From Psilocybe azurescens (Eukaryota; Basidiomycota; Agaricomycetes; Agaricales; Agrocybaceae): 64,000 bases of DNA. The DNA is taken from positions 124,001-188,000 of the forward strand of contig JAJIRX010000181.1 in assembly GCA_023853785.1 (NCBI GenBank), written 5' to 3'. How positions within the stretch are numbered: position 1 is the first letter of the stretch; every line of letters begins with the position of its first letter. Of this stretch, positions 1 through 10,958 are shown piece by piece. The position numbers and the translations under genes were made by a program. Below the pieces are notes generated by a model. The model saw only the letters and a program-made list of their open reading frames with translations, was not told where the DNA came from and ran no database searches.

Positions 1-3000
1 ACCCAGATGCTCACATGGGTGGGTTGGATGTCGACTACTTTTTCCACCACAGTCTTTATGATTACAGGATGCACATACATTAGGACAATCTCTCTTGTTT
101 TTAGCTCCAATGCAATCTATGTTGAAACATTTCCAACATTTTCTTTCTCCACGTACACGTTTAAGACTAGGCTGCAACATATCAGATGGGATTCTGATTG
201 TTTCTGTTGTTAGATCTTGTGATCTGCGCTTCTGTGATGTAGTGGATAAGATGATCTGAGGGGCTAATAGTGTACTTGATCCTGGGAGATTAGGAGCAGG
301 TGATTGGGGTGAAGGACTTGGGGTGCGTATTCTATCAAAGGCATAGAGAATTGCAGTTGTGTTTGGCTCTGCAAAATTACTCCCAGAAATTTGACCAGCA
401 GATACAGGTGCATCAACAACTATAGGCAAGCTTGTATTATAATGCTGAGTTGCAATTTTATGCCGATCCAGATCCCTTACTTCAGAGTCAACTGGTTTAC
501 GGATCAGCTGAGTTTGAGATTGTGTTGCATATTGTCCAATAATGGTTTGCCATTTCCCATAATATGCAACAAGGTGTTCCTCAAGCTAAAATAAATTTCA
601 GAATTGATTAACTTCATTTTAAATAAAGTCCTACCTTATAAAAAATTGTCTTCCCATCTGCATATTGAGTATTCCAAATTTGAATAGCAGACTTCCAATC
701 AGGGTCTTTGTTATTCCTAGTAAAAGCTGTATTTTCTCTCATGAGCTGTGAAAACAGTTTTCTTTCAGTTGGCAGATGGATTGCAATTACTGCAAATCTT
801 GTTCCTTGTCTATTTGCAAGATATTGATGAGGCAGCTTGGATTTGCAATTAGGTATTATTGGCTGAAGCCCTGCATTTATTTGAATTGAAGGTGGGATTG
901 GCAGAATACCTGATACTTCCAATGTAGGCTCATATAGCAACCCATTTGTCCAACCTTTGATAATATATGACATTGGCACAGCATATCGAGTTTTCTCAAT
1001 CATGAGCTGGAGAATATCATAAAGCCATATATCATCATGTCCTGAATATTTTTTGCCAGTTCGATTATAAGTACCAACACGTAAATTGTGATGAAGCTGA
1101 AAATCTGCTAATCGATTGACTGCATTTCTGGTGGAAATAATTGAGTCTGGGAAGCAGGCTCGAATTGAATGATGGACACCTCCTTCAGTAAAATTAGTGC
1201 CACGCACACAACGCTATACTGTTAGTCCATTTTCTTTGCGGTCAAGTCCCACATCATAATATAATGAAACACCAGGAGGATCAGACATATATCCTGCTTC
1301 AATCAATTTCAACACATTCTTTGCACTTTTCCAGGCATTTGCAGAAAATAAAGGTTGTCCAGTAACACTATCCTTCAGTGGCCCATAAGTTTTGAACACT
1401 TTTGAAACTAATTCATAAAGCTTTTCTGGAGGTGGGACATGCCGTCTAACCAGACGCCAAAGGTATTTTGGTTGGTACTTTAATTTTTCCTCAAAGGAAG
1501 AACCTTCTGATTTTAACCTCTCATCAACACGTGCCCGATCTTCCTCATTGATCAAGAACACTGCATCACGTAATGTCCTAGCAAATTCTGCACGTAATGC
1601 ATGATTTTTGGCAATTGATATCATATCAAAAATGTGCCAAATATCTTTGAGAACCCTGCTTCGAATCAATGGCTTAAAGGTAGGAGTCTGAGAGATCAGT
1701 TCTGTTCCAATTCTCCTGTTCTCTGCATCAGTCTCATGCTCAGAAAAAGTTGTCTCTTCTGTTTCTGCATAGTTATCAATGTTGTTTGTCCATGAATCTT
1801 CATGATTGTCTGCAGATTCAATCTGCTCAAGTATCGAAGTCACCTCATTTTGAAGTGTATGATCTAAGCCATCATTATTGGTAGTTTCAAGAGTGCTGCT
1901 TTCAATTTCAGGTAATGCAGCATGTACCTGATTCTGTTTGACAATGACAGTGAAAGGAGGAGATCCAAATTCTTTCAGTACTCTAGCTTTATGAGTCTGA
2001 ACAATAGCAGCAGGCATGAGAACTTTCCCAACTTCAATGGCCACAAGTTTTGTATGTTCAATGTGCTTGAACTCAATTTCATCAACAACTGGATGCTCAT
2101 CAAAATTTAATTGAGACCAAGTTCCATGCATAATTGCTTTCTGTCCATCCTCTTGATACACAGTAACAGCCATTCCTACTTGCATGTTTCTAGGTATATT
2201 TCCAAACTTCTCTATCTCAATGAGCCTGAGATAAATTGCCTGAGAAGCATATGCATCCAATGAAACATAAGCTATTTGTTTATCAGAAAGTTTGGTGTTG
2301 TCCCACTCAGTACTAATCGCGAGTTTGTTGGTTTTTCTCAAGCCGATGATTTAAAACCAGAGCAGATAGTTCTGCCAAACTCACACGTGCATTAGGAGCA
2401 ATGTGACATTTCTTAGCAAAAGAGGCAACATCAACACCTCCAGGAAATTCATTTTTAATGCCTGCATCCTTTTGGAGTTTTTTCAAATCAGACTGAACTG
2501 CTCTGCCAGCCTTGATTATTCGTGGTTCATTTAATATGCTCATCAAAGCAGTTGGAATTTTCCTGTTCTTTGTAAATGTTGCAACTTGTAAGATAAAAAT
2601 GTCATCTTCAAATGCTATTGCAACTACAGCAGTTGTTTCCTTTCTGTATTGTCCAGGTGTTAAATCAACATTCCATTCCATGTCAAAGCCTATAATCAGA
2701 TTTTCATCTTGAGACATGGCTGCCAATTTTTCTTGTATGCAGGCTAGAGCAGATGTCATTTGTGTTTGGGTTGACTTGATATGTATTCGGCTTTTGGCTG
2801 GTAACTTGAGCAATGCCAATTTTGCATATTTGTCAACAGGTACAACATCAACTGTTAGAGAAGGGAAGCACTTCTCCAAAAATGCTTTGTCACTCATGTT
2901 GTCTGTAAAAAATAAGATGGCATCTGATGTCCATATAGCTCAAGAGAGGCCTTCATCTGAAGTAATGCAGTTTCAAATTGAGCATGTGCTTTAGTTGCAA

Positions 3001-5131
3001 CAAGAGCAAGTATCCGAATTTCTCCATATTCATTTGTAACAGTTAAAAGGCCAACAAATACAGGGACACCATTAATCATGACAATGTGCTTTGTTATTTT
3101 GTGTGAGTGGTCAATAGCACACACAGTTGCACTCAGCATTGCTGAATATTGATTGATACGTGGCAAATGACTTTCAATGAATTGGTCATAAAGGTCTCGA
3201 AACCAGACTGAAGAAGGAATAAATCCTGCATAGCCTTTTGGATCTGCAAATTCTGAAAATGGTTTAAAGATAGTATTGTCCCAAATGACTTTGTCTCGGT
3301 TATCATATATCATGTCCAAATATTGCAGATGAAGTTGGTCAAATCGCCGAAGATGCATAGTCCTGATAATTTCATGAAATTGCTTGCTTCCAATGCCTTT
3401 CTGAAACAAAGAACGTTCCAAAGCAAGAATTGGAGAAAATAATGCACTTCGATGAGTTAACACGACTGGAAATTCTGCAGCCAAAGATTTTGGCAAAGCA
3501 GCTATAATGCGAGAGTCCCAGCTCATAAATGTAACAGTATTCAACCCACTGCTTTCATTTACACATTCAGGACACTTGTATCTTACTCCAATCATCCAGA
3601 AACAATTCTGAAGACCAAAACATCTACGTGGTCGGTTTTGTAAACCATGTCTGGTTAGATTGCATTTTTTTGCATCGTGGGCATAAAATTGCTACAAGTA
3701 GCAGTGGATCCCAATAGAATAATTCAAAGTCATAGAGGATCTCTGGTGCTAGTGATTTAGCATTTACCATTAGAAACCATTTTGCCTTCTGTGGGACCCA
3801 GAAAGTTTGATATTGATTATAAAATGTAAGCTCTCCATTTTGACGCTGTTTGATAATTTTGAGCTTTTCATCCAGTGCCTTTTGAAACCACTCAGGAAAT
3901 GGAGCTGATTTAGTTTTGGCATCAGATTTCTCATCTTCCAAGGTACCAAGAGCTGGATCCTGGTCATTGAATTCTGTTGTTCCTTCATTAAAATTTTCAA
4001 TTCCTATTGGGTTATTGTCTGCATCATATTCAACATCAATTTCTAAAACTGCACCATCCTCCACCTCAGGAATTATTGTGCGTATAGGTATTGAATCTGA
4101 GTTTGGAAGAGGGCTAGTTAACAGAACTAAGGTTGATGCCTGAGCTGAAGTAGTTTGTTGAACAGGCATTGCTGAATTCTGTGGTACTCTGGACTTCCCT
4201 AACCATGCAGCCATTGATGGAGTTGATGGACCTCTAGGAGCAGTAGGATCTCTCAAAGAGGGCATTCGAGCTTTCAATTGCTCATCCGTTAATTGTGGCC
4301 CAAAGAAATCTGCTTTACGTGGTCGACCACGACCTCGTGTACTAGCTTCATCATCCAGTTCCAACTGGTCACCACTCTGAACACGGCTAAAATTATAGGA
4401 TGTACCAGGTTCACTAATAAACTGATAGTACTCCTGAGAGCTGTTGCCTAGAGTGGGCACATTGAGACTGTTATTCAGTGACTCAGAAATAAACCCAGCA
4501 GTAGAACTGCTGCTGGTATCCATAGTGAATATTCCAGAGCCAGTGATTAAAGAATTATTAAAGCTATCAGGACCTGCTTGTCCCAGAGTATCCAACTCTG
4601 TAATATCATCAGAATTAAGCATGGCTGTTAGACTCAAAGAAGACCCCAGGCCAATAGTATGATGCTCAGGCTCAGTTGATAATACTGAATAATCCTGTAG
4701 GACTGAAGAAAAATTAAACTGGTTAGTCTGACTGTCAGTGGTTATTTGTGTATTTGGAGGGTGAAAACTGGAGTTTACTATGAATGATAGTAATTTATAT
4801 AAATGAGCAAGGCTTACATGAATGGTTGATCCAAGTCAGAAAGACTATGCTCAGAGACAATATTTTCTAATGAGCCACCCTCAGAAGAAGCAGGAAGTGA
4901 ACTTGAGAAAGGATAAACCAATTAAAAAATTTATTAAAATTTAAACCAGCTATCTACATACTTTTCTCCATCCACCAAGTCCTGAAATAGCTGTATATCT
5001 TCTTCACCCAGTGAACCATAGATATTGGTATAATCCATGGCCCCAAAAGCATTTTCATATTCTAAATTCAGCTTTAATAAATATTAGGTATTCAATTTAA
5101 CTTAGAACATACCATCAGAATTACTATCCAT
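1..5131 (-). pseudogene. Transposase-like gene with a WRN-type exonuclease domain, interrupted, cut by left edge
   Basis: Reading leftwards from the ATG at 5129-5131 the gene gives a 19-nt first exon, a disordered N-terminus, an AT-hook (RGRGRPRK, near 4320), a Cys-pair module (CPRC near 3680, CPEC near 3555) resembling DUF6729, then an RNase-H-like stretch with IDHSHK (near 3105) and TDN (near 2897). Next comes a DnaQ/WRN-type exonuclease (FDMEW near 2685, YVSLDA near 2255), a C-terminal block with RGTNFTEGGVH (near 1195), and after an intron (586-634) a zinc-knuckle-like tail with repeated CxxC (near 50-140). The frame breaks at homopolymers 3665-3671, 2907-2912 and 2332-2336, and a TAG at 1214-1216 interrupts an otherwise continuous frame. 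Similar repetitive proteins are known in Agaricomycetes. That D-D-E flank the exonuclease is my inference. The frameshifts may be sequence errors. Confidence 0.7.
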
Positions 5132-5615
5132 AGTTCAAAGTTATCGGTTTGGCTGATCTGGATTTAATCAATACAAGATCAAGAAAGATCTAGAGGTAAT
5201 ACACTATTAATACAGATATAACTGGTTTATATACATAATATAACTTACATATTGCTATATGTACAGGGGGAAGACAAAAATACGAAGGGATGGGGAAAAA
5301 ATGAGGAGGGAGCAAGGAAAACCGAGCAGATCACTGAAAAGCGAAAGCGCGGGAATGTCCGAAGAGCGCACAGCCACTTGCTACAGCACTGCCACTTGCT
5401 ACAGCACTGCCACTTGCTACAGCACTGCCACTTGCTACAGCATAGCCACTTGCTACAGCACTGCCACTTGCTACAGCACTGCCACCACCCACAAGCATCC
5501 TAACCTAGCCACAGGAGCAGGCTAATGGCCAAGCTTATTTTTGTAATCCTCGTACCAAGCCATGAGATAACAGCTATCTTTAGCTTACACCCACAGCTTC
5601 ATCGATAATCTTGTC
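5132..5615. other. Intergenic region between transposase-like gene and allantoinase
   Basis: Besides the 18-bp array this stretch holds an AT-rich segment (about 5150-5270) and a purine-rich segment (5265-5345). It should contain the promoters of both divergent genes and possibly the right terminus of the mobile element. No terminal inverted repeat can be tested because the left end lies outside the window. Confidence 0.6.
5373..5480. repeat. 18-bp tandem repeat, six copies
   Basis: Six head-to-tail units of GCCACTTGCTACAGCACT start at 5373, 5391, 5409, 5427, 5445 and 5463. The fourth unit ends CATA instead of CACT, and a partial seventh copy (GCCACC) follows at 5481. The array lies about 240 bp upstream of the transposase-like gene start and about 135 bp before allantoinase. 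Subterminal tandem repeats are common in DNA transposons, so it may mark the right end of the element, but it could equally be an independent minisatellite. Because 18 is a multiple of three, it creates spurious open frames. Confidence 0.95.
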
Positions 5616-7262
5616 ATGTCGGAATTTTTCGTTTGCACAGGATCCAAGGTCCTTCTACCTGGGAACGATGAACCCACCCAGGCTTCCATTATCATCAACA
5701 AAACATCTGGAAAGATTGTAGAGGTTCGGCAAGGTCGACATACACCCGAAGATCTTGGATTGGGGGCGCACAGCGTCGAATGGCTTGAGGCAGGGAAGAA
5801 TGTGGTTCTACCTGGTCTGGTGGAGTAAGCACTCTTCACCCTTCGTGAACAAATCGTATTTATTTCAGTCTACCATAGTGCCCATGTTCATCTCAATGAA
5901 CCAGGACGCACAGATTGGGAGGGGTTCTGGACGGGAACTAGAGCAGCAGCATCAGGGGGTATTACGACACTAGTGGATATGCCACTGAACTCTTTGCCCC
6001 CAACCACTACCGTCCCAAATCTTGAAGCAAAAAGGCAAGCGTCTCTAGGTCAATGCCATACAGATGTTGCTTTTTGGGAGGGGTCATTCCCGGTAATCAG
6101 GTACCCTCTTTATTTCTCCCCTTCTATTCAACTTGTTTATAATTGATGACGACTTAGGAACATCTTAAGCCTTTGGTAGCTGCTGGAGTTCGCGGATTCA
6201 AATGTTTCTTGATGGAAAGTGGAGTTGACGTATGTCCTGTTACCCTGTCAGAAAATTATCTTTACAAATTACCTGACTTCTTAGGAATTCCCGCGTGTCA
6301 ACGATCAAGATCTGATACTTTCTATGAAAGAACTAGAGGTATTAGTCACATCTTGTACCTTACCCAAGAATGTGATAAATCGAAACTTCAGGATACCGGT
6401 AGCGTTCTCTTGTTCCACGCCGAACTTGAAGACGGCGATGTTGAAACAAATCCTTCAAATCCAAGGGATTATTCGACATTCTTATCCTCGCGTCCTCAAA
6501 ATTTAGAGATCAACGCGATATCACTGGTAATAGAACTGCAAAAAGTCTATTCAAATCTTCGGTGTCACATCGTCCATTTGTCTGCAGCCTCAGCCCTACC
6601 CTTGATTCGATCAGCCAAATCTGCTGGACTGCCCTTAACTGTTGAGACATGTTTCCATTATCTCTGTCTCTCTGCAGAAGATATCCCTGCTGGTCATGCA
6701 GAATTCAAATGTTGCCCACCGGTTCGCGAAGCATCGAACAGAGATCTGCTATGGGACGCGCTGAAAGAAGGTCTGATCAACTGTGTCGTCTCGGACCACA
6801 GCCCTTGTGTTCTTTCTTTGAAAGGATTGGAAGATGGTGACATTATGTCTGCCTGGGGAGGAATCAGTACTCTTGGATTGGGCCTAAGCTTGCTGTGGAC
6901 CGAAGGTCAGAAAAGAGGCATCAGTCTGAGCCAAATAATTGGCTGGATGAGCAAAAAGACCGCAGATCATGCTGGTCTGGGACACCGGAAGGGTCAGCTG
7001 AAGGAAGGATTTGATGGTGATTTTGTCTTGTGGGATCAAGACGCAGAGTTCGAGGTAAGCTCCAGTTTGACGAACCAGGTTGCAGTGCACTGATATTCTG
7101 GTATAGGTCACGAAAGACACACTTCAGTACAAGAATAAGATATCTCCCTACGAAGGGATGAAACTCAAAGGCCTAGTAAACCAAACTTATCTCGGGGGAA
7201 AGAAGATTTACGACCGTTTGAATCAATTCCAAGGATTACCACCTACAGGACAATTATTGTAG
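5616..7262 (+). CDS. DAL1: Allantoinase
   Basis: Hydrolyses allantoin to allantoate in purine catabolism, allowing use of ureides as nitrogen source. Six exons: 5616-5824, 5879-about 6100, 6158-6229, 6285-6338, 6392-7054, 7107-7262. Amidohydrolase metal-site landmarks are all visible: the [11 protein letters not shown] motif at the start of exon 2, the lysine in GFKCF (exon 3), histidines in FHAE and HIVHLSAA, and the aspartate in SDHSP. Length is about 460 residues, usual for the family. Exon 2 is out of frame at its end: the expected WGGVIPGN reads WEGSFP because one G seems missing at 6076-6078. Using a donor at 6093 instead of 6101 would restore the frame but lose the conserved motif. It ends about 220 bp before the next gene on the same strand. 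Confidence 0.93.
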
Positions 7263-7480
7263 TTATTGTATTTACATACACAAGTACTAACTTGAAGTAC
7301 ACCACCAGAATTCTGAATAATACTCAACCAATAAACAATGGTATATCATGAACAGCATGCACAAGAGCAGCAAATAATTTGGGATTAGAGGCATTCAGAG
7401 CAACGTCCAAATTTGTTATTTGACCCACATATGCAAACACTGCAAGCCCAAGTGCATCACGGAGACCATACGTATGCATC

Positions 7481-9943
7481 ATGCTCTCGCGGATCCGACA
7501 ACTGGCTCCCCGTCATAACGCGGACCACCTTTCACGTAACTCATGGGTTGTTCAAAGACGGTACATGAGGTCTCCTAGGGCCTTCCATCCACTGGGCAGT
7601 AATCGTGGTAATGGAGGTGGAAGAAGTCCGTGGATTTTCTTTCTGCTTGCGCAATAATACTTGGCACTGCGTGTTATGTGACCTATCAAACCTCACAACC
7701 ATTCAGACACACTGTCTTAGCGGTTATACGATGCTCAAGGGTAGCTGGTTAGTGTTCAGTTCTTAAAAATCATACGAGTCATTAACGATGAACGAACAGG
7801 TGCTGCCATATCGAGTGCGATTGATTATAAAGTAACCATGGTCAAAAACTATGAAACTGCACATCAGGAAACTGAGGCATACTCAGAATGTCATTCACGA
7901 AGTGCTCGAAGAGTTCTGAAAGCTTTGTTGGCGAATGGAGGTTTGTACACCACACATTTCGACGTCATACCTCATTGCTCCATAGTCTATTCTCATCAGG
8001 CGTCTTCATCAAGATGGGTCAACATATCGCGTCTTTAGTGGTCCTGCCGGTTGAATGGACAAGTACAATGAAAGTGTTGCAAGACAAATGCGAACCTACG
8101 CTATACGAAGACCTGGAAACACTTTTTCTTAACGACATGGGGGCCCCCATCTCTGAACTTTTCGACGACTTCGACCCAGAACCAATCGGTGTAGCCAGTC
8201 TGGCACAAGTACATATAGGCCGACACAAAGCATCAGGTCAAACTGTTGCAGTAAAGGTATACTTAAAGATAACACTTCGTCCAACCTTGATTAATTACGA
8301 GTCGATGTCAGTTGCAACATCCTCATCTAGCCGAGTTTTGTGACGTCGACATGGAAATGGTGGATGCAACTCTCGGTCGGTGGGCTTGATTCATTATGGA
8401 GATAAGTTTGAACCAACAATATATGGTCCATAGGGTGGATTAAGTGCTGGTTTCCGAGCTTCGAATTTTCCTGGCTAGGAGTGAGTTTCAGTCTAGTCTG
8501 GATCTAGACTTCGATTTTGTCTTCTGACCATAATTATGGACAGGAAGAAATGCGGACAAATTTACCCAAGGAAATGGATTTCGTCCACGAAGCTGATAAT
8601 GCTTCTCGAACAACCATCGATTTTGCCAATGTGCGAACTTCGTTGTACATCCCCAAGGTCGTTCTAGCAACGAAGAGGGTTCTAGTCATGGAGTACATTC
8701 AAGGAGGCCGAGTAGATGATCTGAAGTATCTTGCGGCCTTTGACATTGATCGCAATAAGGTGGCAATTGAACTTTCCAGGATTTTTAACCAAATGGTTTT
8801 TGTGAATGGTTGGTTTCATGCGGTACGTATGAGTATTTGATCGAATTGCCGATATCACTTCTAATACAACAATCCAGGACCCCCACCCTGGTACGGCTTA
8901 TGCCCCATAATACTATCAATACTCGAACTTGACAATGAAGACAGGAAACTTGCTGATCCGACCAAAGGTTTCAGGATCTAAATCACCATATAACTTTGAA
9001 ATAGTGTTATTGGACCATGGTCTCTACTTTGATATGGAATCAAAACTACGTGTAAACTACAGTAAACTTTGGCTATCTTTAATGGCACCTGCTTCCGCTT
9101 CTACAGTTTCCGACCGACGGAAATATGCCGAGCTGGTAGGCAACATCGGAGCTGATTTGGTATGTTGTATTGGAACTTCTACGCTTGAATCCAGACTCGC
9201 TCACACCTATCGTAGTATCCCGTTTTCGAGGCAGCTTTGACGGGGAGAGTGGCCTTGGAAGGGAGCTGGGATGAACAAGATGACATCTCGTTCCAGCGTG
9301 CTTCCAGTTTAATCGATATGGTACCACAAACCGATGAAGAAAAGGACGCTATTCGAAATGCAGTCATGCAAAAAGAGGGAATTTTACTATCGGTATTTGA
9401 TGTACTGCGGCGCATTCCAAGGAGAGTTCTTATGGTCCTTAAACTCAACGATTTAACACGGTAAGATTTCCAATGATGCATAAATATCTCCTTGTTAACT
9501 GGCTTCTTAGGAGTCTTGACCACGCTCTTATGACTACTCATTCAAACGTAGGCTCGCATATTCAGACCTTCTTTCAAGATTCTAAATATAATACCTAACA
9601 GATCCGGATATTTCTGGTGACTGCCAGGTATTGTAGGTATGCTGTTTGGCAAGATGACAGAGAGCGGCTATTTGATACAATGCGAAACACCGGCTTATTG
9701 TCACTGAGCCTTTTGACAGATTATTTTTCGTGTTGGTGGTAAGTCCGCTTTTGCTCGCAAATACTTTGACTTTGTCTGAACATAAGTTTTTATTACTGTA
9801 GGAGATACCAACGCGCCTACTTGGAATTATCTGCAGTAGAGTCTTTAATGGATCTTCAAGCTTACTACAAGAGACAGAAAGCATGGTTCCATGGATTATG
9901 GCAGAGGGGGCTTAGGGGGCACATGATGCATCGTTCGGACTAA
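7481..9943 (+). CDS. ABC1/UbiB-family atypical kinase, ADCK1/Mcp2-like, mitochondrial
   Basis: ABC1 proteins are atypical kinases or ATPases of mitochondria and plastids; the ADCK1/yeast Mcp2 branch acts on mitochondrial lipid homeostasis. The start at 7481 gives an Arg-rich, presequence-like N-terminus, then one transmembrane helix (about 7625-7690). Family landmarks follow: FIKMGQ (the KxGQ motif), the Ala-rich loop GVASLAQVH, VAVK, EMDFVHEA, the DPHPG metal motif and LLDHGLY. About ten introns; one donor is GTCGGT at 8376, and DPHPG lies on a 13-nt exon (8878-8890). The frame breaks inside the transmembrane helix near 7650, where one base appears missing. It converges on SUB1, with stop codons about 90 bp apart. 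Confidence 0.88.
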
Positions 9944-10030
9944 CCTATTCACTTGACTCATGATAATCAAATAGTACAACAACAATATGATAGAATTAAA
10001 AACTAATATTTGGCGTTTGGCCGTAGAATA

Positions 10031-10687
10031 TCACTTTTTCTTCAGTCCTTCCAGAAGTTTGTCAATTGCGCTAGCTCCACTCTTCAACGACTGCCACTGT
10101 GATGAAGGTGGTCAGCTTAAATGTTTAAAAAATCGATTGCAGCACGTACCTGCTCCAGAGTGAGCGCAATGCCCTTTTTCCTGGCTTCTCTTGCCCATCC
10201 GCGCCATAGAATTCGCGTATGTCAATCAGGGGCACTCCTTTAAACGATCTGGCTACTGCGCGTTTCTTCTTCCCTAAATCGATGTACTTGTCGCCTTCAG
10301 AGGTGGTACGAATCTTCACCTCTTCCGGTATAGTTTCACTCTCCGTCAGTTCAAGTTTCTGGAAGCTCCACATTAGACAAGTGTGTTTCTGGACGGTTAG
10401 ACGCGCCTACAGTGGAAGGGCCGTCGTCGTCTTCTTTCACCTCTTCCCTCACTTTTTTATTGACTGGGGTTTCATCTTTCTGTAAAAAGAAGTTAAATTT
10501 ACTGCTGGTCCATTTGGGAGATAGATTATGATGTAAATACTTTATGTTTCTGTTTCTGCCTCGCGGCTGCAGATGTAGTCTTGGATTTTTTCTCGGCAGC
10601 CGAGTCCTCTCCGGAGAAGGAAGCGCTTGACTCTTCGCTTGTAATAAAATCTTCCTCTTCGGCGTCAGATACTTTTCGTTTTGGCAT
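10031..10687 (-). CDS. SUB1: RNA polymerase II transcriptional coactivator SUB1/PC4
   Basis: Single-stranded-DNA-binding coactivator that works with TFIIB and the mediator at promoters. An acidic, Ser- and Lys-rich tail (exon 1 from 10687) is followed, after two introns, by the PC4 core: EGDKYIDLGKKKRAVARSF, then PLIDIREFYGADG, KPGK, and after a last intron a C-terminus ending in KLLEGLKKK. The family KPGKKGIALT block is broken: an A5 run (10175-10179 on the plus strand) needs six bases to keep frame, so the raw sequence reads off after KPGKR. The rest matches well, which makes a sequence error likely. It shares a 271-bp divergent promoter region with TOM1. Confidence 0.9.
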
Positions 10688-10958
10688 TGCTAGACTCTGG
10701 TGTTGAGAAGGAAGAGAAAAGACGCGTTGAAGTTGAACAGGGGCGCGTTGATATTGTGTGACCGACGCGTTATTTGGTCACAGTCAAATTGCGTCAGCAA
10801 TCTCAGTCAGTGTACCAAGTTTGCAATCCTTGACCGTTTCAAGCCTTCCCAAACATCATCTCTAATACTGCTCTTCATCCCATTCACTCATCACCTACGA
10901 TCTTCTTCTTTTAGCGTACAATATACACACTCTATTTCCTCAGGCTTAGCCTAGGAAA
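10688..10958. promoter_or_regulatory. Shared divergent promoter region, SUB1 and TOM1
   Basis: The 271 bp between two outward-facing start codons must carry both promoters. It is pyrimidine-rich on the plus strand just before the TOM1 start (about 10840-10940), a common feature of fungal core promoters. No clear TATA box is seen. Confidence 0.5.

Noticed and set aside
2326..2345. Programmed ribosomal frameshift at the A5 run between the two exonuclease frames
   Set aside because: A +1 shift is needed, while the nearby A-rich heptamer type favours -1. The same kind of break occurs in many host genes, so an indel is simpler.
5252..5525. Two plus-strand frames rich in HLLQHC or TATCYS repeats
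   Set aside because: They are translations of the 18-bp tandem array, which is stop-free in these frames; no family or start support.
9079..9541. Overlapping minus-strand frames over the ABC1 gene
   Set aside because: They are shadows of conserved coding sequence on the plus strand and match no family.
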